DNA of 64,000 nt, from NCBI RefSeq assembly GCF_012939995.1, contig NZ_SPMZ01000022.1:37309-101308 (forward strand), written 5' to 3'. The notes under the pieces were generated by a model. The model saw only the letters and a list, made by a program, of their open reading frames with translations. It did not search any database and was not told where the DNA came from. Origin of the DNA: Candidatus Competibacter phosphatis (lineage in GTDB: Bacteria > Pseudomonadota > Gammaproteobacteria > Competibacterales > Competibacteraceae). Of the stretch, positions 29,523 to 38,826 are shown piece after piece. Both the position numbers and the translations under genes were made by a program. Numbering within the stretch: the first letter of the stretch is position 1; each line of letters starts with the position of its first letter.

Positions 29523-29855
29523 CTAGGTGTGCACGGCCCGCGCGAATGCCTCGGCAGCCCACTGATTGATACTCTTACCACTCGCTTGCGCGGCCATGGC
29601 GACCGCCGCATGGATCTCAGGCGACACGCGCAGCATGAGCCGGCCTGAATAGGGCTTCTGCGGCGCGCGATTCAGCTTCTCGCAGGTGGTCAGATAATCC
29701 TCCACCGCTTCTTCAAACGCCGTGCGCAGTTCGCCCACCGACTCGCCGTGAAACCCAACCACATCCTTAATGCCAGCGATATGACCGATCAAGCATCGAT
29801 CTTCCTCGCTGTATTCGATTCGGGCCGCATACCCTTTGTAAATCATCTTGTTCAT
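29523..29855 (-). CDS. hicB: HicB-type antitoxin
   Basis: The 110-residue antitoxin has an N-terminal HicB domain (YKGYAARIEYSEEDRCLIGH, VVGFHGESVGELRTAFEEAV) that binds and blocks HicA. The C-terminal ribbon-helix-helix segment (GRLMLRVSPEIHAAVAMAAQ, GKSINQWAAEAFARAV) binds DNA. The start at 29855 overlaps the hicA stop by 4 bp. The arrangement is toxin first, as is usual for HicAB. Confidence 0.93.
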   Translation of the reverse strand: MNKMIYKGYAARIEYSEEDRCLIGHIAGIKDVVGFHGESVGELRTAFEEAVEDYLTTCEKLNRAPQKPYSGRLMLRVSPEIHAAVAMAAQASGKSINQWAAEAFARAVHT

Positions 29856-30106
29856 GGTTTGATGCCTGCCTGCTCCAAGAAACATCGCGCATCGCGCACC
29901 TGGTAGGGCTTCGCCTCTTTCCCTGGGTGGGGCCGATGGAACGTCGCTACAACACCCTGTAGCTCGAAACGCACCCGCGACCCGCTCCCTTCCACCGTCC
30001 GTGCGCCCACCGCCAGGAAAAGCGCTTCGATATCACGCCATGCCAACGAGGCGGGTACCGGTGTTTGAAAAACCTTATCGAGGGTGTCGCGATGGCGTTT
30101 ATTCAT
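29852..30106 (-). CDS. hicA: HicA-type mRNA interferase toxin
   Basis: The 84-residue toxin has the double-stranded-RNA-binding-like HicA fold with the catalytic His in VVATFHRPHPGKEAKPYQ. The N-terminal portion (LAWRDIEALFLAVGARTVEG) and C-terminal VRDARCFLEQAGI are typical. It cleaves mRNA when HicB is lost. It is transcribed from its own operator region just upstream (30116-30134). It probably stabilises the surrounding accessory segment. Confidence 0.92.
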   Translation of the reverse strand: MNKRHRDTLDKVFQTPVPASLAWRDIEALFLAVGARTVEGSGSRVRFELQGVVATFHRPHPGKEAKPYQVRDARCFLEQAGIKP

Positions 30107-30115
30107 TAGTTAAAT

Positions 30116-30134
30116 GATAGCATATTCTGCTATC
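30116..30134 (-). promoter_or_regulatory. Operator-like palindrome of the hicAB promoter
   Basis: GATAGCA at 30116-30122 and TGCTATC at 30128-30134 are an exact inverted repeat with a 5-bp spacer, ending 9 bp upstream of the hicA start. HicB ribbon-helix-helix dimers bind such sites, so this is probably the autoregulatory operator. Confidence 0.55.
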
Positions 30135-30249
30135 AAGTTATCCGATACCACCAGCCCGCGCGCGCCGCGATAGGCACCCATGTCGCTGGGTGCCGGCGAC
30201 GCGCCCGGTCCCGATTCAGCGCCATCGCGGCCGCCAACCCGAGTGATAT
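30130..30249 (-). pseudogene. Vestige of a second yejB-like gene
   Basis: Minus-strand translation across this 120-bp gap gives TRVGGRDGAESGPG, then GAYRGARGL. The intact yejB has [14 protein letters not shown] and SAYRGAQGL at the same spacing. The DNA shares GCGCCGCGATAGGC at the corresponding point. The match covers only about 30 codons of the Yej insert, then ends in the hicAB operator. It looks like a relic of a yejB copy cut by the accessory insertion. Confidence 0.5.
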
Positions 30250-33200
30250 CTAGCGAACCTCCACCACCGTCTCCAAATCCCCCGCCGCGACCGCGTTCAT
30301 GTAAGCGAGAATCAGATCCCGGGTGAGATAGCGGCCGAATTGCTTTTCGTCCTGCTCGCGGACGATGGGAAATTGCGCCAGGATGTAATCGGCGTCGTTG
30401 CGATCCAGGCCGTAGAGATGGAAGAACAAGGCGTCCAGCCGCGCCAGACGGTGACGACGGTCGTCTTCGTCCCAGACGAACGGCTCGCCCCCATAGCCCA
30501 TGTCGGCGGCGAAGGGTCGCATGTCTACAGCGGTGTAGGTGAGGCGAAGGACCTGCTCGCGGATGAAGTCGGCGATGGTTTGGTTGCCGATGGAGTTTTC
30601 AAATTTTTGAGGTGAAATCACCGGTATTTGTTCGAGGATATACCAATTGACATTAGTGCTCTTGAACTTTTTGTCGCAAAACATAATTCGAGTGGATAGC
30701 AATTTAGATTCGCCAAAAGTAATGGCATAAAATTCTTGTAGTTTTCGTACTCATTATCTAACGGCAGAAGTAAAGGTAATTTGTTGCCCGCACTTGGAAA
30801 TGGGATGAGAGCAGATATCAAAGTTCGCATATCCGTCGCGCGAGCCACATCGCGAAAGCCAATAACCCATCTTTGGTAATTGCAAGACACCTTGTTACGA
30901 GGAACCCAATATTGAGGAGCCGGCACAAACATAACATTTTGTTTTTCCTGAAAGCTTACGGCACTGCTTAGCGCCGGATTATGCAAGCTCGTCTCATTGA
31001 CCTCGACACCCGCCGCCCGATGGTCGTATTGATGAATCATGCGCCCCACATACAACGGCACATAATCCTCCTGCCCATTGCTCCAGCGATTGCCCTTCAC
31101 CGGATAGAATCCAGCCGCATCCAATTCATCCCGCCGTTTGAATAGGTGGGAATCGTTGGTCATGTGGAACATGGTTGCGTAACGCACCGGCCAAACCGGC
31201 TGGGGCGGATTGCCGCGCCGATCCACCAGCACCGGGCAACGGCTGTAAATCGCCTTGGTGATCTCGGCATCCCGCCGATAGCGGAAAATCGGCGCGGTGC
31301 CGGTGTTGGGATTGACGGCGGCGAAGTCGTCCGCGCTCAAGGTAAATGAACGTTGCGGGTCGTCGAGTTCCGCCACGGCATGGAGAAAAAAGGCGCAGCG
31401 GGTTTCGGGAAACCTGCGTTTGGCCCCACCGAATACCAAGCCGCAGAACTTGAAACGGCTATCGACATCGGGGAAAAAACCTTTCCGATTCTCGAAATCC
31501 AGCAATGCCGCCAATCGTCCGGTGGTGGCGATGCTTTTGAAAAAAGCGCTGGAACCCTTGTCCGAGGCAATCCCGGAAGGCGTCAGCAACCCGACGATGC
31601 CTCGTGCATTCACCAAGCTTTGCGCCCGTTCCACGAACAGCGAGTACAGGTTCACGTCGCCACCGGACAACAGCGGATAGTCACCGCTGTCCCGCGCGAT
31701 CCGAACGGCGGTCTCGGCCCGATTCCTGGCTTGCTGGTAATCCAACCACAAGCCATCGCCCGTTTTCTCCAACCGACCGATCAGTCGCTTGCGGTCGGCG
31801 GCGCGGACAGCATGGGCAATGTCCGGCTTGCGCGCGGCGAACCATTCGACTTCCTGGAGTTTCATCCGGTCCCACGGCGGATTGCCGATGATGGCATCGA
31901 AACCACCCTGCGCTTGACCGCTTTCCAAATGACGCCAAACCGTGGGAAAGGCAATGGCCCAGGACAAGAAACCTTCCTGCTCGACCCGTTCGCGGGTTTG
32001 CCGAAGCAATGCCTGGATAGCCCCTGCCTCGTCGCTGGCGGAATCTCCCGTGACCACCGAACCGGCGTCGATCACGTCGATGACATCCCCGAAATGCCCC
32101 GACACCAGATCGGCCCAACCGCGTTGCCGAACCGGATCGTTCGCGGGCAGCCAGCGCAACGCCTGCCAAAAATCCAGCAGCTTGCGCAGCGGCGCCAATT
32201 CCGTGTCGATCTGCTCGAACAGATGCCGGGATTGGTGCACCTCGGCGATGTCCACATCGGTCAGATCGGCGATCTGGTTCATGCTGGCGGTGGCCACCGC
32301 GATCCGGGCCAGTTCGTTTTTCTGGAACAACGCACCGAACGCGCGCAACTCGTCCAGCACCTTATCGACCCGTTCGCCGTACAAGGCATCGCCAGCCCGC
32401 AGATGATGATCGAGAAACGACAGCGGTGCACCGACCGTGAAGGTGTGCAGCCACAACGCGACCTTGGCCAACTCCACCGCCATCGGGTTCTTGTCCACCC
32501 CGAAGATCACCCGCTTCAGGATCATGCGCCGCACGATATGGCGGTCGTCGAGCTGCGCGGGATCGACGGTCCAACCGTGCGCCCGCGACGAGGCCAGAAT
32601 GCGCTCGCGAATGTCGGCGATGCGCCGTGCCAGGGGCGATACGTAGGGTTCGACGGCATCCGCCCAACTCACTCGCGCGGTGCTGTCGGCCATGCGCTCC
32701 AGGATTTGATCGGCCAAGTAATCCACCAAGCTGACCAGGAAATGCCCGCTACCCATCGCGGGGTCGCAGATTTTCAATTCCAGGATGGCGGCGGCCGGAT
32801 CGTGGTCCTGCAATTCGCGCAAGCGTTGCGGCTTGGGGGAACGCAGACGGGCCAGCGCATCCACCCGTTGCCGAAACGCATCCGCGCGCTCGTCGAGCAA
32901 AGGCTCGACCGTTTGCCGGATGAGCATCTGGACCAAATCGTCGTGGGTGTAATAACTGCCGCTGCCCTTGCGAGCGAAAACGGTGGGACTAACCTGGATT
33001 TGGCCGGCGCCGTCACCGACCACCCGATATTCCAACAGGCGTTCGTAGATGGAACCCAACTGCTGCACCGATAGATCGCGATAATTGATCCAGCGGCGCT
33101 CCTGCCCCACCGGGCGACGCGACAGACCATCGATCAACTCGGCCAGCACGGCGTCGGACAGCGCCAAGCGCGCCAACAACTCATGCGCACGGTCGTCGAA

Positions 33201-34331
33201 CAAGCCACCGTTGTAGGGCGGCACGCCGAGCGAGGCATCGCCTTGGTTGATGATGCGGAACAGGTCCTTGAGATCGTTGCAGTAACGCCGGGCACTGGTG
33301 CTGAAGACATCGTGCGCGTCCAGACGCCGCGCGACATCCTCGCGGATCTTGCGCAAGGAATAGTCGTCGTAGCGGCGGTCGTGAACCGGCAGCAGGTTGC
33401 GATCCTCGGCGTAGAGAACGAACAACAGCCGGTAAAGCAAGATCAACGCTTCACGGCGCACGGCGTCCAGATCATCCACCGTAGGCGGTTGGGATGCCGT
33501 CAGATCGCGTTGGGCCATCGCCGTGACCAGGCGCGGGAACAAGCGCTCGAAAACCAGCTCTCCCAAATCCTGGGAAACGCGCTCTTCCCAGCGCCGGGTT
33601 TCCGCCAGGGCGATAAAGAGGAAAGCCCGGTTTTCGGGGTCCTTGGGCTGGGGAACGAAACCGGCCCGGCCGAATAACAGGTAGAACACGGCGAGGAAAT
33701 GTTCGGCGTCCTGACCGCTGGCATCGAACAGCTCCACTTGCAATCCTTTCATGCCGGCGAGCAGCGCCACATCGAGTTCCAAAAACTCCTCTGAACGCGA
33801 ACGCGCGCCTTGAAAATACAGCCGCCAATATCGGCCGTTGGTCAACAGACCCCACTGAATCGCCCGTTCCGAGGCCACTTCCACCCGGCTCAGATAGCGC
33901 AACATCTGATTCGACGGCGCATTGGCGTCGAGGGGGTCGGTGCGGTCGCCGCGATCCAGCGGGCGTCTCCAGCGTTTGCATTCGACGATGGCGACGCCGT
34001 GACGATAGCGTTGTTCGTCCTTCCGCTCCGCCAGCGCCGCCTGCTTGGTGGCGGTATCCGCGAACAGCAGCACATCGGGCACGTCCTGACGGCCTTTGCC
34101 GGAAGCCGTTTGCTGCGGCAGAGATGCCCAGCCCAAAGCTTCCAGCACCTGGAAAACGATCTCGGTTTCCGTAACTGCTTCGTTGGCTTGGCTATCGGGG
34201 GGAAAGGTGTCGAAGATCGCGCCGATCCGGGCACGGAATCGGGTCAGCTCGTTGCTATCCAGACACTTCCAAGCGTCCGTTTCCTTGATGCCTTCGCGCA
34301 GAAAATCTTGGGTGAACAGCTTGCCCTGCAT
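30250..34331 (-). CDS. Eco57I-like nuclease-methyltransferase, type IIG/IIL-like (one apparent frameshift)
   Basis: The corrected protein is about 1360 residues. The N-terminal region has a PD-(D/E)XK nuclease pattern (VPDVLLF at about 84-90; IVECKRW at 115-121). The N6-adenine methyltransferase has GSGSYYTHDDLVQMLI (about 456-471), motif I CDPAMGSGHFLV (522-533), KNPMAVELAKVALWLHTF (614-631) and catalytic motif IV NPPW (817-820). The C-terminal region would hold target recognition (VNWYILEQIPVI). The frame shifts at a T5 run at 30668-30672; one more base joins the last 140 residues (DMGYGGEPFVWDEDDRR). The combination resembles MmeI-like single-chain restriction-modification enzymes. It could modify and cut DNA alone, or the methyl mark could be used by its AAA ATPase neighbour. 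Confidence 0.82.
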
Positions 34332-34426
34332 GGATCACCTCCGGTTTATAACCCGTGCATTCGGAGCCGATCGGCGCGCGGGTTCGATTGCCCGGACTGG
34401 AAGCCGATTGCGAGCTTGGCCGCCGT

Positions 34427-36040
34427 CTACATTCCCCACACGGTTATCTGTCGGCCTCGTACCGTTTCCCGCCGCCGAAACAGTTTTTCTTCCCAAGTTT
34501 TGCCCGGTGTCCGATCGAAGATCACCAGATGACCCTCTTTCGCGCCGCAACGGTCGAGATATTCCCAAGTTTGCTCCAAACCGACCGCCAGCGTCTGCTC
34601 CAGGCTTTTATGCAGGAGTTTGAGTTCGATGACGATTTTTTGAATCTCACTCTCGCCCTCAACCCTTCGTAGCGGCCACATCACCAACAAATCCGTCCGC
34701 ATTCGCCCTAGCCCGTATTCCCGCTCGATCCGCCCGCCACCGTTGACGATGCGCTGCAGAAAAGCCTGCAACAACAATTGCGGACCGGCTTCCTTGTACT
34801 GAAATCGTTCGACCCAGTGCTCGGAATGTTCGCGGAAGAATTCTTGAAAAGCCCCCAGCAATTTGAACATATCCAAGCGACCTTCCGGGTCGATGTACCA
34901 TTGCGTTTGTTGGCTCATCCCCGACTGTATATTCCAAGCCAGTTCTCGGGGGATCACTTCCTGATAAATGCAATTCGCTATTTGAATTCGACCGTTCACC
35001 TGTTGCCGAATCAACCCCAAATCTTGCGTATAAGCGACATCATCGGAACGAAACTCGACGGCTAGATCATTACCCGCCAACAGCGGTTCAATGACTCGCC
35101 GCACCCGCTCTTCTTGCAGCTTGTCGGCCAGTTGATCGAGATGGGTGTCCCGGCGCAAGATCAGATTTTCCTTGGCTGTATCGACCAAGTCCGCCGTAAT
35201 CGGCTGTTGTCGATCCCGCCCCGCCTTCATGCGAAAACAGGTTTCGTAACCCAAGGCATTCACCAGCCAGGGTTGTCCGCCGCTCAATTCCCAAAGCCGT
35301 TGCAGTGCCTCCGAGGTGAAGATTTGTCCGGTCTCCTCGGTGTGAACGCGATATAGCGTCTCCATTTCCGTGCGGTTGAAATTGCCCAATCGCAACGACT
35401 CGGCCTTGATGTTGAACGCGCTGCCGCCGGTGATGATGGCTTTTTCCCGGCTGGAGTGAATACGGTAATCCCGCACGTCGCGCACACCGCAGAGCACGAT
35501 GCTCTGCGGGAAATGACCCGGCCGTTGTGGATAGCCGGACCGCAATTGCCGCAACACCGAAATGAGCGTATCGCCCACCAGCGCATCGATTTCGTCGATC
35601 AGCACCACCAGTGGACGACGATCCTGCGCCGCCCACTGCTTTAACAACTCGCTCAACGCCGTGAAGGGACCACTGTCGGCCAAAATGCGGGTACGAACCG
35701 AGTTGAGATACTCGTCGTTCAGAACGATGCGCGCCCACGAACCCAATTCGCTGAGAATCGCCTGCATCGCGCCCGCCACATCTTCCCGCGCCGCCTGAGC
35801 GATTTCCACATTGACATAGACACAGCGGTACTGGCCGGAGGCGTTGAGATACTCCATCAATGCCAGCAAGCAGGAGGTTTTTCCCGTCTGGCGAGGTGCG
35901 TGCAACACGAAATATTTCTGCTGCTCGATCAGTTGCAGCACTTCACCCAGATCGAAACGGGTCAGTGGCGGCAGACAATAGTGCAAGTCGGGTTTGATCG
36001 GCCCGGCGGTGTTGAAAAAGCGTATGACGGCTGCTCCCAA
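34427..36040 (-). CDS. AAA ATPase with C-terminal PD-(D/E)XK nuclease-like domain
   Basis: This 537-residue protein has an N-terminal STAND/AAA-like ATPase: Walker A HAPRQTGKTSCL (about 47-58), Walker B RPLVVLIDEIDAL (142-154) and an arginine-rich sensor region (GVRDVRDYRIHSSREKAI). A winged-helix-like segment follows (ALQRLWELSGGQPWLVNALG). The C-terminus has a PD-(D/E)XK pattern: RMRTDLLVMWPL (Asp near 449) and IVIELKLL (Glu471, Lys473). Related proteins are common in large sulfur- and phosphorus-storing gammaproteobacteria and in some defence loci; the function is unknown. It is 96 bp upstream of the methyltransferase on the same strand and 17 bp downstream of yejA. Confidence 0.75.
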   Translation of the reverse strand: MGAAVIRFFNTAGPIKPDLHYCLPPLTRFDLGEVLQLIEQQKYFVLHAPRQTGKTSCLLALMEYLNASGQYRCVYVNVEIAQAAREDVAGAMQAILSELGSWARIVLNDEYLNSVRTRILADSGPFTALSELLKQWAAQDRRPLVVLIDEIDALVGDTLISVLRQLRSGYPQRPGHFPQSIVLCGVRDVRDYRIHSSREKAIITGGSAFNIKAESLRLGNFNRTEMETLYRVHTEETGQIFTSEALQRLWELSGGQPWLVNALGYETCFRMKAGRDRQQPITADLVDTAKENLILRRDTHLDQLADKLQEERVRRVIEPLLAGNDLAVEFRSDDVAYTQDLGLIRQQVNGRIQIANCIYQEVIPRELAWNIQSGMSQQTQWYIDPEGRLDMFKLLGAFQEFFREHSEHWVERFQYKEAGPQLLLQAFLQRIVNGGGRIEREYGLGRMRTDLLVMWPLRRVEGESEIQKIVIELKLLHKSLEQTLAVGLEQTWEYLDRCGAKEGHLVIFDRTPGKTWEEKLFRRRETVRGRQITVWGM

Positions 36041-36057
36041 GTAACAGCGATGCCCGA

Positions 36058-37911
36058 TTACGGCCGATTATCGGTCTGGCCGCCTCCCGCCAGCGCCGCC
36101 GCCTTGGCGGGATCGATCCACCAAGCATCCAATTGCACACCCTGCAACGGTGTCACCGACGGATAGCCGAACTTGTCCCAAAAGGCGATTCGGGCGTAGG
36201 GAAGATGCCAGTGCGGAATGACCAGAAAGTTCCATTGCAACGCCCGATCCAACGCCCGTACTCGCGTCACCAGACTGGTGCGATCCGGGGCGGCGATCAC
36301 CTGATCCACCAACGCATCCACCGCCGGACTCTTCAGGCCGGCAATGTTGCGACTACCCGGCTGACCGGCGGCGGCGCTGCTCCAGAACTCGCGCTGCTCG
36401 TTGCCGGGCGACAACGATTGACCCCAGACGTTCACGATCATGTCGAAATCAAAGCTTCGCTCTCGATTCTCGTACTGGGCAGAGTCCACCGAGCGCACGC
36501 TCATTTCGATACCCAGCCGCTCCAAATTGCGGGCGAAAGGCAACGCGATTCGCTCCCAGGTCGGTTCCGCGATCAACAGCTCGAAACGGAACGGCTCACC
36601 GGTCTTGGCGTTGACCAGCTTGCGGTCGCGGAAGGTCCAGCCGGCCTCTTGCAACAGTTGCAGCGCCTTCTGAAAATTGGCGCGGAGCTGGGCATCGTCG
36701 TTGGCGGTTGGCGGCTCATAAACCGCAGAGAACACTTCCGGCGGCAACTCCTTGCGCAACGGCTCCAGCACCGCCAATTCCTCCGGTGACGGCAAGCCCC
36801 GCGCCGCCAGTTCGGAGTTGTCGAAATAGCTGCGGGTTCGCTTGTACTGGTCGTGGAACAGGTTCCGATTGCTCCATTCGAAATCGAAGGCGTAGGCCAA
36901 CGCTTCGCGGACCTTGGGATTCTGGAACAAGGGCCGCCGCAGATTGTAGACAAAGCCCTGCATTCCCGACGGCATTTGGTTGGAGAAGGTTTCCTTCTTC
37001 ACCAAGCCCTTGGCCAGCGCCGGAAAATCGTAGCCGGTCGCCCACTGCTTGGCGACGTTTTCCACTCGCAAATCGTAGGAACCGGCCTTGAATGCCTCCA
37101 ATGCCACCGTGACATCGCGGTAGTAGTCGTAACGCAACCGATCGATATTGTGCATACCTCGATTCACCGCCAAATCCTTGCCCCAGTAATTCTCATCGCG
37201 TTGGTAGACGATGAAGCGCCCCGGCTCGAAACGCTCGATTCGATAAGGACCGCTGCCGACCGGCACCTCCAACGTCGTCGCGGCAAAATCCCGATCCCGC
37301 CAGTATTTCTCGGAAAGCACCGGCATTTGGCCCACAATCAGCGGCAATTCGCGATTCTCGCCGGGAGCAAAGGTAAATTTCACTTGCCGTTCGCCCAGCT
37401 TTTCGACCTTGGCGACGTTGGCGTAATAGAACCGATAGAGCGGCGTGCCTTTGGTCTTCAGGATTTCGAAGGAAAACAACACGTCGTCCGCCGTGATCGA
37501 CGTGCCGTCGTGGAACTTCGCCTGCGGTCGCAGATTGAACGTCACCGAACTCCGATCTTCCGGTATCTCCACGCTCTCGGCGATCAGGCCATACTCGCTG
37601 AACGGCTCATCGGCGCTGCCGATCAACAGCGTTTCGAACAACTGGCCGATGCCGGCGGCCGGCTGACCCTTGATGTTGAAGGGATTGAAGGTGTCGAAGC
37701 TGCCGATGGCGGCGAAGCGCGCCTCGCCGCCCTTCGGGGCGCTGGGGTTGACGTAATCGAAATGCTCGAAGTTCGGCCCATACTTCGGTTGGCCGTGCAG
37801 GGCGATGCCGTGCAGCGGTGCCCCGACGGCAACGGTCGCGAGCAGGGCGCAGACCCAGCCGAACCAGCCAGCCGCCAGCCTGTGGCGACAACGGTATTTT
37901 GCGCGCGTCAT
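36058..37911 (-). CDS. yejA: Periplasmic oligopeptide-binding protein YejA-like
   Basis: The 617-residue extracellular solute-binding protein (family 5) captures peptides for the Yej ABC importer. It has a signal peptide (LAAGWFGWVCALLATVAVGA), then GIALHGQPKYGPNFEHFDYV, the Yej landmark PKGGEARFAAIGSFDTFNPF, TFNLRPQAKFHDGTSITADD and VPVGSGPYRIERFEPGRF. The C-terminus (GVQLDAWWIDPAKAAALAG) is typical. It is transcribed divergently from fabI. Downstream, instead of yejB, lie the ATPase-nuclease and methyltransferase genes. Confidence 0.92.
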   Translation of the reverse strand: MTRAKYRCRHRLAAGWFGWVCALLATVAVGAPLHGIALHGQPKYGPNFEHFDYVNPSAPKGGEARFAAIGSFDTFNPFNIKGQPAAGIGQLFETLLIGSADEPFSEYGLIAESVEIPEDRSSVTFNLRPQAKFHDGTSITADDVLFSFEILKTKGTPLYRFYYANVAKVEKLGERQVKFTFAPGENRELPLIVGQMPVLSEKYWRDRDFAATTLEVPVGSGPYRIERFEPGRFIVYQRDENYWGKDLAVNRGMHNIDRLRYDYYRDVTVALEAFKAGSYDLRVENVAKQWATGYDFPALAKGLVKKETFSNQMPSGMQGFVYNLRRPLFQNPKVREALAYAFDFEWSNRNLFHDQYKRTRSYFDNSELAARGLPSPEELAVLEPLRKELPPEVFSAVYEPPTANDDAQLRANFQKALQLLQEAGWTFRDRKLVNAKTGEPFRFELLIAEPTWERIALPFARNLERLGIEMSVRSVDSAQYENRERSFDFDMIVNVWGQSLSPGNEQREFWSSAAAGQPGSRNIAGLKSPAVDALVDQVIAAPDRTSLVTRVRALDRALQWNFLVIPHWHLPYARIAFWDKFGYPSVTPLQGVQLDAWWIDPAKAAALAGGGQTDNRP

Positions 37912-37981
37912 CCAATATCCTTTACAGTTCGCGAATTCAGTGACCCGTCTAAACGATACTTAAAACACATAGGAGTTCATT

Positions 37982-38767
37982 ATGGGCTTTCTTGCCGGCA
38001 AACGCGCCCTGATCCTGGGAGTCGCCAGCAACCGTTCCATCGCCTGGGGCATCGCTCAAGCCATGCGCCGGGAAGGTGCCGAACTCGCCTTTACCTACCA
38101 GAACGACAAGCTGAAACCCCGCGCCGAGAAGATGGCCGAGGAATTGGGCAGTTCCATCACGCTACCCTGCGACGTGGAAAGCGATGCCGAAATCGCGGCG
38201 GTATTCGAGACGCTCCAACAACACTGGGACGGGCTGGATATCGTCGTTCATTCGCTCGCCTACGCGCCGCGCGAAGCGCTGGAAGGCGATTTTCTGGAGG
38301 GGATCAGCCGCGAAAACTTCCGTATCGCCCACGACATCAGCTCCTACAGCCTGGCGGCGCTGGCCAAGGCCGCCAGGCCGTTGATGCGGGGACGGAATGG
38401 CGCATTGATCGCCATGACCTATCTGGGTGGAGCGCGGGCGGTGCCCAACTACAACGTCATGGGCTTGGCCAAGGCCAGTCTGGACGCCAACGTCCGCTAT
38501 CTGGCGCAGACGCTGGGACCGGAAGGGATTCGGGTCAATGCCATTTCCGCCGGGCCGATCCGTACCCTGGCGGCGTCCGGCATCAAGAATTTCCGCAAGA
38601 TGCTGGATACCTTCGAGCACGTTGCGCCCTTGCGCAAATGCGTCACCATCGAGGAAGTCGGCAATGTGGCGGCATTCCTTTGTTCCGACCTGGCCTCCGG
38701 CATCACCGGCGAGATCGTGTACGTGGACGGCGGCTTCAACACCGTCGCGCTGGGAGCTCTCGAATAA
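37982..38767 (+). CDS. fabI: Enoyl-ACP reductase FabI
   Basis: FabI reduces trans-2-enoyl-ACP with NADH in the last step of each fatty acid elongation round. The 261-residue protein has the classical opening [20 protein letters not shown], the catalytic Tyr and Lys in [20 protein letters not shown] with the FabI spacing Y-x6-K, and [17 protein letters not shown]. The ending [11 protein letters not shown] is near standard. A ribosome binding site (AGGAGTTCATT) precedes the ATG. It is divergent from yejA. Confidence 0.97.
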   Translation: MGFLAGKRALILGVASNRSIAWGIAQAMRREGAELAFTYQNDKLKPRAEKMAEELGSSITLPCDVESDAEIAAVFETLQQHWDGLDIVVHSLAYAPREALEGDFLEGISRENFRIAHDISSYSLAALAKAARPLMRGRNGALIAMTYLGGARAVPNYNVMGLAKASLDANVRYLAQTLGPEGIRVNAISAGPIRTLAASGIKNFRKMLDTFEHVAPLRKCVTIEEVGNVAAFLCSDLASGITGEIVYVDGGFNTVALGALE

Positions 38768-38774
38768 GCACGCC

Positions 38775-38805
38775 GCCGGCCGCGCCGACCAAACGCGCGG
38801 CCGGC
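38775..38805. terminator. GC-rich hairpin between convergent fabI and ppiD
   Basis: GCCGGCCGCGC at 38775-38785 pairs exactly with GCGCGGCCGGC at 38795-38805 around a 9-nt loop. It lies 8 bp past the fabI stop and 22 bp from the ppiD stop; no T run is present, but the stem is very stable. Confidence 0.5.
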
Positions 38806-38826
38806 ACGCCGCTCGGACCCGGCCGC

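Noticed and set aside
31353..33074. Plus-strand frame of 573 codons inside the methyltransferase gene
   Set aside because: It is a high-GC shadow opposite a gene with strong motifs (NPPW, DPAMGSG); it shows no recognisable domain.
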